NCBI GenBank assembly: GCA_002394185.1
Contig: DGTB01000006.1
Location: 1-12,241 of the forward strand
Length of the DNA stretch: 12,241 bases
Origin: Bacteroidales bacterium UBA4347
Lineage (GTDB): Bacteria; Bacteroidota; Bacteroidia; Bacteroidales; P3
Direction: 5' to 3'
The notes below the pieces were generated by a model. It was given only the letters and a program-made list of their open reading frames with translations. It had not been told where the DNA came from and did no database searches. Positions 1-5,838 of the stretch are shown in pieces (position 1 is the stretch's first letter; each line of letters opens with the position of its first letter). The translations under genes and the position numbers were made by a program.

Positions 1-659
1 AGCACCACCTTGGCCTTGTGGCCGCTGAGGCGGAAGATGTCGTAGAGCGTCTTGGCGAACTCCTCCTCGTGCGCCACCGGGAAGACACTGCCGGCGCACG
101 AGGCGTGGGCCGACAGGTTGCCGCCGATGCAGAGCACGAAGGTCTGCACCACCACGCCGCTCAGCTGCACCTGCCGCGCCACATCGCAAATCTCGGCCTC
201 GCAGTCGTCCATGCCGTCGGTGATGATGAGTATCAGGTTGCGGCTGGAGCCCGTGGCGGGGAAGTCGCTCAGCGCGTCGGTCAGCGCCGCCGCCGCCGTG
301 CAGCCCCCCTGCGGCACCAGGGTCTTGATTTTGCTCTGCAGACGGTAGATGTTGCCATCGCCGAAAGGCACCTCGAGGCGCGTGCCGAACTGCTCCTTGT
401 TCAGGTGGCCGAAGACGCGCAGCGCCACGTCGACGTCGTGCTGGCGCGACACCGAGTCGAGGAACGACAGCAGCACCTGCTGCGTCACCTTGATCTTGGC
501 ATTGCTCTGCCAGTGGTCCCACATCGAGTTGGAACAGTCCAGTATCAGCAGCAGCCGCGTCTTCTCCTGGCGTCCGCCAACCGCACCCGACTGGCCAATA
601 GCCGCCGACCACCAGCCGCCAGCCACAACTAACATCATTACAATGAACAACCTGCGCAT
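1..659 (-). CDS. Exported von Willebrand factor A domain protein, 3' end cut off by window
   Basis: About 219 codons are visible and the frame is still open at base 1, so the C-terminus lies outside the window. The start gives an N-terminal signal peptide (MRRLFIVMMLVVAGG..., likely cleavage near residue 22, before Q23). A vWA fold follows directly. Its metal-ion-dependent adhesion site is complete: DCSNS at residues 41-45 (DxSxS), Thr121 in QGGCT, and Asp148 in ITDGMDD. Such domains bind ligands or partner proteins through a divalent metal in the periplasm or at the surface; the partner is unknown here. An in-frame ATG lies five codons upstream (base 674). I prefer 659 because 674 would sit almost on the predicted transcription start, while 659 leaves a leader of about 20 nt and a cleaner signal peptide. 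The gene is divergent from the C1 peptidase. The fold call is firm; the specific role is not known. Confidence 0.85.
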   Translation of the reverse strand, partial: MRRLFIVMMLVVAGGWWSAAIGQSGAVGGRQEKTRLLLILDCSNSMWDHWQSNAKIKVTQQVLLSFLDSVSRQHDVDVALRVFGHLNKEQFGTRLEVPFGDGNIYRLQSKIKTLVPQGGCTAAAALTDALSDFPATGSSRNLILIITDGMDDCEAEICDVARQVQLSGVVVQTFVLCIGGNLSAHASCAGSVFPVAHEEEFAKTLYDIFRLSGHKAKVV

Positions 660-683
660 AATATATAAAAACATTTCAAACGG

Positions 684-715
684 CAAAGATACAAAAAAAC
701 AACGACATGGCCAAA
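684..715 (-). promoter_or_regulatory. Bacteroidota-type promoter for the vWA gene
   Basis: On the minus strand a TTTG -33 box (712-715) is followed after 20 nt by a perfect TATCTTTG -7 box (684-691). Spacing and both boxes match the Bacteroidota primary sigma factor consensus. Transcription would begin near base 680, about 20 nt ahead of the chosen ATG. Confidence 0.75.
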
Positions 716-772
716 TCAAAAAAAATTCGCCCCGTTTTTGCATTTTACAACGGCAATTTCGATTTTTTTATG

Positions 773-780
773 TATATTTG
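773..780 (+). promoter_or_regulatory. -7 box of the C1 peptidase promoter
   Basis: TATATTTG matches the Bacteroidota -7 consensus TAnnTTTG and lies 53 nt before the peptidase ATG, leaving a leader of roughly 45-50 nt. I see no good TTTG at the normal 17-23 nt distance; the nearest lies 32 nt upstream (737-740). The -33 contact is therefore weak or absent. The 660-833 gap carries this promoter and the divergent vWA promoter. Confidence 0.55.
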
Positions 781-833
781 CACCGCAAATAATGTGTAAC
801 TAAATCAATAATTAACACAATATCAGACAAACA

Positions 834-2096
834 ATGAAGAAAGCATTCCTTACTCTCGGCGCCGTTGCCATCTGCGCCACCTCTGTGTTCGCACAGGAAG
901 AGAAGAAAGAGGACGAGGGCTACAAGTTCGACACCGTCAAGGTCATCCCCGTCACCTCCGTCAAAGACCAGAACAACGCCGGTACCTGCTGGAGCTACAG
1001 CGGCATCGCCTTCCTCGAGGCCGAGCTGCTCCGCCTGGGCAAGGGCGAGTACGACCTCAGCGAGATGTACGTCGTCGAGAAGACCTACAACGACCGCGCC
1101 ATGGCCGCCGTCCGCACCCACGGCGACGTCTCCTTCAGCCAGGGCGGCGCCTTCAACGACGTCATCTACTGCCTCAAACACTACGGCATGGTGCCCGACG
1201 AGGTGATGCCCGCCGGTGCCATGTATGGCGACACCCTCAGCAACCACACCGAACTCTCCGCCCTCACCGACCGCATGGTCGAGGCCGTGGCCAAAGGCAA
1301 ACTCAAGAAACTCCAGTACAGCCCCGACGGCCAGCCCCTGTGGCTCAAAGCCGTCCAGGCCGTCCACGAGACCTACCTTGGCAAGATCCCCGAGAAATTC
1401 AACTACAAAGGCGTTGAATACACCCCCAAGAGCTTCGGCGAGAGCCTCGGCCTGAACCCCGACGACTACGTCTCCATCACCTCCTACACCCATCACCCCT
1501 TCTACGAGCCCTTCGTCCTCGAAATCCAGGACAACTGGCGCTGGGGCCAGAGCTACAACGTGCCCATCGATGAGATGATGGACATCTTCGACTACGCCAT
1601 CGACAACGGCTACACCATCGCCTGGGGTTCTGACGTCAGCGAACCCGGCTTCCGCTACACCCGCAAGGGCTTCGCCGTCCTCCCCGCCACCGACGGCAAA
1701 GCTGCCGCCAAGGTCGGTTCCGACCAGGCTCGCTGGAGCGGCATGAGCGCCGCCGACATCGCCGACGAGGCCGCCAAGCACCCCACGCCCCAGCGCTGGG
1801 TGACCCAGGAAGAGCGCCAGCAGGCCTACGACAACTGGGAGACCACCGACGACCACGGCATGCTCATCTTCGGCAAGGCCAAAGACCAGATGGGCAACGA
1901 ATACTACATGGTGAAGAACAGCTGGGGCCACTACAACGGCGAGTTCGGCGGCAACTTCTTCGTCTCCAAAGCCTTCGCTCGCTACAAGACCATGAACATC
2001 GTTGTCCACAAGGACGCCATCCCCGCCGCCATCAAGGCCAAACTCGGCATCCAGGACTCCAAAGCCAACAACACCAAAAAAGGCAAAAAGAAATAA
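834..2096 (+). CDS. Secreted C1 (papain-like) cysteine peptidase, bleomycin hydrolase/aminopeptidase C type
   Basis: This is a 420-aa protein with a signal peptide (MKKAFLTLGAVAICATSVFA, cleavage before Q21), so it acts in the periplasm or outside the cell, unlike the cytoplasmic PepC enzymes of lactic bacteria. The papain-fold catalytic set is complete. Gln46 (oxyanion hole) and Cys52 lie in KDQNNAGTCWSYS, His341 lies in TTDDHGMLIF, and Asn362 lies in MVKNSWG. The long insert between Cys and His fits the bleomycin-hydrolase subgroup (Peptidase_C1_2). At about 400 mature residues it is somewhat shorter than the 450 typical of that group. It ends in a lysine-rich tail (KKGKKK); in bleomycin hydrolases the C-terminus reaches the active site and sets aminopeptidase behaviour. 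Codons end almost always in C, which suggests high expression. It is monocistronic, with its own promoter and terminator. The substrate is not predictable, but dietary or host peptide use is plausible. Confidence 0.9.
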   Translation: MKKAFLTLGAVAICATSVFAQEEKKEDEGYKFDTVKVIPVTSVKDQNNAGTCWSYSGIAFLEAELLRLGKGEYDLSEMYVVEKTYNDRAMAAVRTHGDVSFSQGGAFNDVIYCLKHYGMVPDEVMPAGAMYGDTLSNHTELSALTDRMVEAVAKGKLKKLQYSPDGQPLWLKAVQAVHETYLGKIPEKFNYKGVEYTPKSFGESLGLNPDDYVSITSYTHHPFYEPFVLEIQDNWRWGQSYNVPIDEMMDIFDYAIDNGYTIAWGSDVSEPGFRYTRKGFAVLPATDGKAAAKVGSDQARWSGMSAADIADEAAKHPTPQRWVTQEERQQAYDNWETTDDHGMLIFGKAKDQMGNEYYMVKNSWGHYNGEFGGNFFVSKAFARYKTMNIVVHKDAIPAAIKAKLGIQDSKANNTKKGKKK

Positions 2097-2121
2097 CCGT
2101 TTTTTTAACAAAAACACCTCC

Positions 2122-2157
2122 AGCCGCCATCTCACGATGGCGGCTTTTTCTTTTTTC
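2122..2157 (+). terminator. Intrinsic terminator after the C1 peptidase gene
   Basis: A perfect 10-bp stem (AGCCGCCATC at 2122-2131 with GATGGCGGCT at 2136-2145) closes a TCAC loop. The T-rich run TTTTCTTTTTT follows directly. It begins 25 bp after the peptidase stop codon and should end that transcript. Confidence 0.92.
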
Positions 2158-2267
2158 AACGGAACCTCCAAGAAACAAAAACAACTGAAAACCTGCAAAA
2201 TAGCAATCCAACATCCAATCTTGGAATCCCCTGCCAGCAACAGCCACATAATCAACATTATATCCTT

Positions 2268-2336
2268 ACCATCTCCCTACCAACTCCCTATCATCTCCCT
2301 ACCAACTCCTACCATGGAGGGAGATGATAGGATGGT
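2268..2336. repeat. Direct repeat plus 14-bp inverted repeat (potential hairpin)
   Basis: CATCTCCCTACCAACTCC occurs twice, at 2270-2287 and 2292-2309, with a 22-bp period. The second copy is part of a perfect inverted repeat: CCTATCATCTCCCT (2287-2300) pairs with AGGGAGATGATAGG (2318-2331) across a 17-nt loop that contains CCATGG. Outside this, ACCATC (2268-2273) can pair with GATGGT (2331-2336), and the first direct copy can compete for the same 3' arm. No U-tract follows, so it is not a simple terminator. It could be a dispersed intergenic element or an RNA structure. Confidence 0.75.
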
Positions 2337-2378
2337 GCCAGGCCATTGACAAAGTTTTTATCATTTTGTCGTTTCAAG

Positions 2379-2437
2379 ATTCGAGCAATTCGTATTTAAT
2401 TGGCCTGTGTAGCGTTCGTGAAATTCGAGCCATTCGC
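2379..2437. repeat. Two ATTCGAGC-type short repeats, 44 bp apart
   Basis: ATTCGAGCAATTCGT (2379-2393) and ATTCGAGCCATTCGC (2423-2437) agree at 13 of 15 positions. A related GTTCGTGAAATTCG lies just before the second copy. Similar ATTCG-rich strings are, from memory, common between genes in Prevotella-like genomes; that comparison was not run here. Confidence 0.55.
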
Positions 2438-2469
2438 CGTTCTATGAAAAGACGTTCGCCGCCGCAGCA

Positions 2470-2501
2470 TTTGGCCATTTCAAAAGTTATTTGTATCTTT
2501 G
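2470..2501 (+). promoter_or_regulatory. Bacteroidota-type promoter for the exported protein/radical SAM unit
   Basis: TTTG (2470-2473), 20 nt, then a perfect TATCTTTG (2494-2501): the same boxes and spacing as the vWA promoter. Transcription should start around 2505-2507, only about 5-7 nt before the ATG at 2512, so the mRNA would be close to leaderless. Confidence 0.78.
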
Positions 2502-2511
2502 CAAAGTGATT

Positions 2512-3702
2512 ATGAGACGGATTTTGGTATTATGGATGGCGCTCTGCGTGTCTGTCGCAGCTGTGGCTCAAGGAGTTCCGACGACAACGCCGGAAACGGT
2601 AACCGACAGCGGTTGTCCGCCGGATTCGTTGCCGCCGCTCAGCAAGAAGGAGCGGAAGGAGCTGAAAGAGAACCTCGACAGCTACATCGACCTATGGAAA
2701 ACCATCGGTTCCGAGGGCAGCAACCCCAAAGTGACATTCAAAGACCTGAATGACAAACGCATCGTCGCAGTTGTGGAATATGAGTCTGCAAACAGCACAC
2801 CCGACCGAACGCCAAAGTTCGTACAGTGGCTACGTGTCAAGGCTCTTTTTGATGCCAGCCATCAGGGAATAGGGCTGAACGACATCTTCGACATGGTGAC
2901 CCGGCTCGGCATGAACGCCGTTGTGCATGTCGTTTTGAAAACCCAACAGAATGAGGCCACCTTCATCTACGCCTATGACAACGCCACCCTCCGCCACATC
3001 ATGGCGCTGGAAAACTACACCCAGGCCTACATCTATGCCGACATGCTGGCCACACGCCAGCAACTGCCCCTGCAGATCGACGACAGCCTCTTCGTCACCG
3101 CCGTCAGCTACTGCGACCACCTCTACACCCTCCACCTGCACTCCACCGCCGCCGACGACCCCACGGTGTCGTCGCAGTTCTTCTGGATGATTTCCAACAA
3201 GTGGTTCATCGCCAACAACACATTCCTCCCCTACCTGGGGCAGGACAGCACGACGCTGCGCATCGTGGGCAGCATCGAGGGCAACCCCGACACCGTGGCG
3301 CTCGACTACCGTCCCGCGCAGCTGCTGGGCAAGGAGCCGGCCATCGACGTCGACCTCGCCGGCCAGTATCTGGCCATGGCCCTCGGGCGTGAATGCCCGC
3401 AACCGTTGGACGACAGCTCGGGCGTTTGGACCCACTGCAGCTACGACCCCACGCTGAAGGTCGTCGTGATGCACTACACCGTCGACGAGCTCTCCATCCT
3501 GGCCAACGAGGGCAAGGAACAGCAGCTGAAGCCGATGCTGCTGGAAAACCTCATCTATGCCGACGGCGCCGAGTTCCTCGGGCTGCTGGCATCCTCCGAG
3601 GTGGGCCTGGAGCTGCGCTGGAAGAGCCGCACCACCGCCCGCAGGTTCACCATCACCTTCACGCCCGACGAATTGATCAATTACATGTTCGAAGAAGAAT
3701 AG
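2512..3702 (+). CDS. Exported protein of unknown function with three degenerate repeats
   Basis: I do not recognise this 396-aa protein. Translation from ATG 2512 gives a clean signal peptide (MRRILVLWMALCVSVAAVA, cleavage before Q20); an upstream TTG start at 2491 overlaps the -7 box and is unlikely. After a Pro/Thr-rich, then Lys/Glu-rich linker (21-60), the rest looks like three diverged units at about 78-164, 190-272 and 303-393. Each opens with a hydrophobic strand pair (VAVVEY, TAVSYCDHLYTLHL, THCSYDPTLKVVVMHY). Each has a central helix and ends in a similar pattern: IFDMVTRLGM...FIYAYDNATL, FLPYLGQ...VALDYRPAQL, FLGLLASSEV...FTITFTPDEL. The product is probably periplasmic, with no lipobox or later TM segment. 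It ends 9 bp before the radical SAM gene, so the two are probably co-transcribed. The repeat reading is by eye. Composition in the first third is less C-rich than in the rest. Confidence 0.75.
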   Translation: MRRILVLWMALCVSVAAVAQGVPTTTPETVTDSGCPPDSLPPLSKKERKELKENLDSYIDLWKTIGSEGSNPKVTFKDLNDKRIVAVVEYESANSTPDRTPKFVQWLRVKALFDASHQGIGLNDIFDMVTRLGMNAVVHVVLKTQQNEATFIYAYDNATLRHIMALENYTQAYIYADMLATRQQLPLQIDDSLFVTAVSYCDHLYTLHLHSTAADDPTVSSQFFWMISNKWFIANNTFLPYLGQDSTTLRIVGSIEGNPDTVALDYRPAQLLGKEPAIDVDLAGQYLAMALGRECPQPLDDSSGVWTHCSYDPTLKVVVMHYTVDELSILANEGKEQQLKPMLLENLIYADGAEFLGLLASSEVGLELRWKSRTTARRFTITFTPDELINYMFEEE

Positions 3703-3711
3703 CCCCCGTTT

Positions 3712-5385
3712 ATGCGAATACTGCTCATCACCCCACCGCTCACGCAGCTCAACACACCCTACCCCGCCACGGCCTACCTCAAAGGGCTTTTCGTGGCCCA
3801 GGGGCACGAGGTGCGCCAGCTGGACCTTGGCATCGACTTGGCCGACCGCGTGCTGTCCAAGGAGTTCCTTCAAAGCATTGGCCTGGAGCGCGAGGCGCAG
3901 CTGATAGAGCCCGTGAAACGGTTCCTGCGCGGGCAGGACGACACCCTCGGCCCCCGCATCGCCAACCGCTCGTTGCTGCCTGAGGGGAAACGATTTGAGC
4001 AGCTGGACGAGGACCACCTGGAGTGGAGCTTCGGCGTCAGCGGCGCCACCGACAAGGCGCAGCACCTGGCCACACTCTTCATAGAAGAGGTTGCAGACTA
4101 TGTGCGCGAGCATGTCGACGAACACTTCGACCTGGTGCGCTACGCCGAGTACCTGTCCAACGACGCACCGTCGTTCGACCCCCTCTACGAGGAGCTGCAG
4201 CGCGACCCCTCCCCCATCGACCGCCTGATGCTCAGCATCCTGGAAGAGAAAATCTCAACCTTCAACTTTCAATTTTCAATCGACAGGGTCTGCCTCACCA
4301 TCCCCTTCCCCGGCTGCCTCTACGGTGCCCTGCGCTGCGGCCAATGGCTGAAGGCAAACACCAAGGCGACAATAGAGCTGGGCGGCGGATTCCCCAATAC
4401 AGAGTGGCGCCAGATGGACGAGCCGCGCATCTATGAGTTCTGCGACGAGGTGGTCATCGACGGCCACCCCGAAGCCATCGACCACTGTCCCGACTTCAGC
4501 GACCTGCCGCTGAACAAATACCTTTCGATGAGCGAGATGACCAATCCGATGCACCGCCTGTGGAGCCAAGGGCGATGGAACAAGATGGTGATGGCGCAGG
4601 GCTGTTACTGGCACCGCTGCGCCTTCTGCGACACCTCGCTGCCCTACATCGGCGACTACCGAGCCCCCAAGGCATCGACCGTGGTGGACCGCATGGAGCG
4701 CGTGATGGCGCAGACGGGACGGACGGGGTTCCACTTCGTGGACGAGGCCCTGCCGCCCAAATTGCTGGGCGAGGTGGCGGAAGAGATTCTGCGTCGGGGA
4801 CTCACGCTGAGTTTCTGGGGCAACATACGCTTCGAGAAAGCTTATACCGCCGACCTGTGCGACCTGCTGGCCGAGGCCGGTATGGTGGCCGTCAGCGGGG
4901 GTCTGGAGGTGGCGAGCGACCGCCTTCTGAAACTCATGGACAAGGGCGTCACCATACAGCAGACCGCCGAGGCCTGCCGACACCTGCGCGACGCGGGCAT
5001 CATGGTGCACACCTACCTCATGTACGGCTTCCCCACCGAGACGCTGCAGGAGACCGTCGATGCGCTGGAGACCGTGCGCCGCATGTTCGACGAAGGCATC
5101 GTACAGAGCGCTTTCTGGCACCGCTACGCCATGACGTGCCATAGTCCCTCGGGCCTGCATCCAGAAGCTTTCGGCGCACGCCGACTGACGCTGGTCCCCA
5201 ACCCCTTCTGCAACAACGAGGTAGACTGGGAACCCATCGACAGGGGGCAGCAGTTCGACTACGACATCGACGCCGTAGGTGCTGCACTACGGTTGGCCAC
5301 ATACAACTATATGAACGGCCTCGGGCTGGAGCAGCCCGTGCGCTCGTGGTTCCCCATCAGGGTGCCACGGCCGACAAAACACTGA
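3712..5385 (+). CDS. Radical SAM protein with B12-binding-like N-terminal region
   Basis: This is a 557-aa cytoplasmic enzyme. The N-terminus (MRILLITPPLTQLNTPYPAT) and a segment at about 190-255 (VCLTIPFPG...IELGGGFPNT...DEVVIDGHPE) resemble the two halves of a B12-binding Rossmann fold. They are separated by a largely helical insert (about 45-180). I see no DxHxxG motif, so base-off cobalamin binding through His is unlikely. The radical SAM domain begins at about 290, with the cluster motif GCYWHRCAFCD (Cys298, Cys303, Cys306). That spacing is CX4CX2C, not the usual CX3CX2C. Later blocks fit the TIM-barrel fold: FHFVDEALPP, a GGLE motif (SGGLEVASDRLLKLMDKGV) that contacts SAM, and HTYLMYGFPTET. 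It lies 9 bp after the repeat protein and is probably in one operon with it. The substrate is unknown; methyl transfer or another C-H activation is possible. The gene ends 3 bp from the oppositely oriented lipoprotein gene. Confidence 0.85.
   Translation: MRILLITPPLTQLNTPYPATAYLKGLFVAQGHEVRQLDLGIDLADRVLSKEFLQSIGLEREAQLIEPVKRFLRGQDDTLGPRIANRSLLPEGKRFEQLDEDHLEWSFGVSGATDKAQHLATLFIEEVADYVREHVDEHFDLVRYAEYLSNDAPSFDPLYEELQRDPSPIDRLMLSILEEKISTFNFQFSIDRVCLTIPFPGCLYGALRCGQWLKANTKATIELGGGFPNTEWRQMDEPRIYEFCDEVVIDGHPEAIDHCPDFSDLPLNKYLSMSEMTNPMHRLWSQGRWNKMVMAQGCYWHRCAFCDTSLPYIGDYRAPKASTVVDRMERVMAQTGRTGFHFVDEALPPKLLGEVAEEILRRGLTLSFWGNIRFEKAYTADLCDLLAEAGMVAVSGGLEVASDRLLKLMDKGVTIQQTAEACRHLRDAGIMVHTYLMYGFPTETLQETVDALETVRRMFDEGIVQSAFWHRYAMTCHSPSGLHPEAFGARRLTLVPNPFCNNEVDWEPIDRGQQFDYDIDAVGAALRLATYNYMNGLGLEQPVRSWFPIRVPRPTKH
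4255..4282 (+). repeat. Four 7-bp TCAAYYT units inside the radical SAM gene
   Basis: TCAACCT, TCAACTT, TCAATTT and TCAATCG follow each other with a 7-bp period, strikingly AT-rich inside a GC-rich gene. They encode the stretch around STFNFQFSI (residues 182-190) at the end of the helical insert, just before the second half of the B12-binding-like fold. The reading frame stays open through it. Confidence 0.7.
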
Positions 5386-5388
5386 TTC

Positions 5389-5838
5389 TTACAATCCGAC
5401 AACACAATGCATTTCGACAAAACGAAATACATCCCCTCCAAGAGGAACACTGAGACTAATTGTTGTATCCAAGGGATTGTAAACAAATGGAATCACCATC
5501 CTTTCCACCCTGGCAATCATCTGGCCTTCGTTCCGCATGCTGTCGTAGGTATAGTCAAACGGAGTATTCTGGGCTGTCGATTCATTGAATGGACTGGTAA
5601 TCATCGTAGTGACAGTCAGATAGCTATGCACACCGTCGTCACTGAAAACCAAATTGGAAACGATAGTCTCATTCCACTGGTTGTCATTGACTGTAAGGAC
5701 TGTATCGAAGGAATGTGACCATGAGGTGCCTGCCAGAAAGCGATCCGCTGACGGTTCTACATCCGAGGCTTCATCTTTGCCGCAGGAAGCACAAAGCATG
5801 GCAGCTACTAAAACCATCAAAAGTTTTTCTCGTATCAT
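5389..5838 (-). CDS. Small lipoprotein, possibly lipocalin-like, with a surface-export-type signal
   Basis: The product is 149 aa. MIREKLLMVLVAAMLCASC is a lipoprotein signal peptide with the lipidated residue at Cys19 (box L-C-A-S-C; Cys at -3 is uncommon but tolerated). The next residues GKDE resemble the K-(D/E)2 export signals that send Bacteroidota lipoproteins to the outer face of the outer membrane. The body (from FLAGTSWSHSF through LVFSDDG, FDYTYDSM and ISLSVPLGGDVFRFV) is mostly alternating beta pattern with a W-x(n)-F-DDG rhythm. This is like the small lipocalin-like lipoproteins of the phylum, but I cannot assign a family firmly. Its ATG overlaps the mgtC stop (ATGA, 4 bp), implying translational coupling. 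GC is low: about 44% by hand count over 5401-5700, against 57-67% in two counted 60-bp lines of mgtC. That suggests a recently acquired or fast-evolving gene. Confidence 0.78.
   Translation of the reverse strand: MIREKLLMVLVAAMLCASCGKDEASDVEPSADRFLAGTSWSHSFDTVLTVNDNQWNETIVSNLVFSDDGVHSYLTVTTMITSPFNESTAQNTPFDYTYDSMRNEGQMIARVERMVIPFVYNPLDTTISLSVPLGGDVFRFVEMHCVVGL

Larger units (their letters stand above)
2097..2511. other. 415-bp intergenic region with terminator, repeats and promoter, no gene
   Basis: No convincing reading frame is present; the ORFs crossing it lack a start context, a codon pattern or recognisable motifs. From left to right it holds the peptidase terminator, a featureless AT-rich part (about 2160-2265), a direct plus inverted repeat cluster (2268-2336), two copies of an ATTCGAGC-type repeat (2379-2437) and the promoter of the next gene (2470-2501). 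Confidence 0.7.

Noticed and set aside
18..632. Plus-strand 204-codon frame at the left edge
   Set aside because: The minus strand encodes a vWA domain with all metal-site residues and has a perfect promoter; this frame gives an Arg/His/Val-rich shadow.
768..2258. Long minus-strand open frame opposite the C1 peptidase (496 codons)
   Set aside because: It is antisense to a gene with a complete catalytic set, its product is a low-complexity Val/Gly/Ala/Asp string with no motif, and it runs through the peptidase terminator. It is a shadow of C-ending codons.
2270..2309. CRISPR-like direct repeats
   Set aside because: There are only two 18-bp copies with a 4-bp spacer and no cas gene nearby; the pattern fits a hairpin element better.
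2491..2511. Upstream TTG start for the exported repeat protein
   Set aside because: It overlaps the -7 promoter box, so it would not be in the mRNA, and it spoils the signal peptide N-terminus.
2830..4125. Long minus-strand open frame across the repeat protein and the radical SAM start
   Set aside because: It covers two real genes and their junction, and its product has no motif and a Val/Gly/Gln-rich shadow composition.
2512..5385. RiPP gene cluster (precursor plus radical SAM maturase)
   Set aside because: The neighbour is a 396-aa exported repeat protein, with no short precursor, leader-binding domain or dedicated transporter in the window. I kept only a weaker co-function hypothesis.
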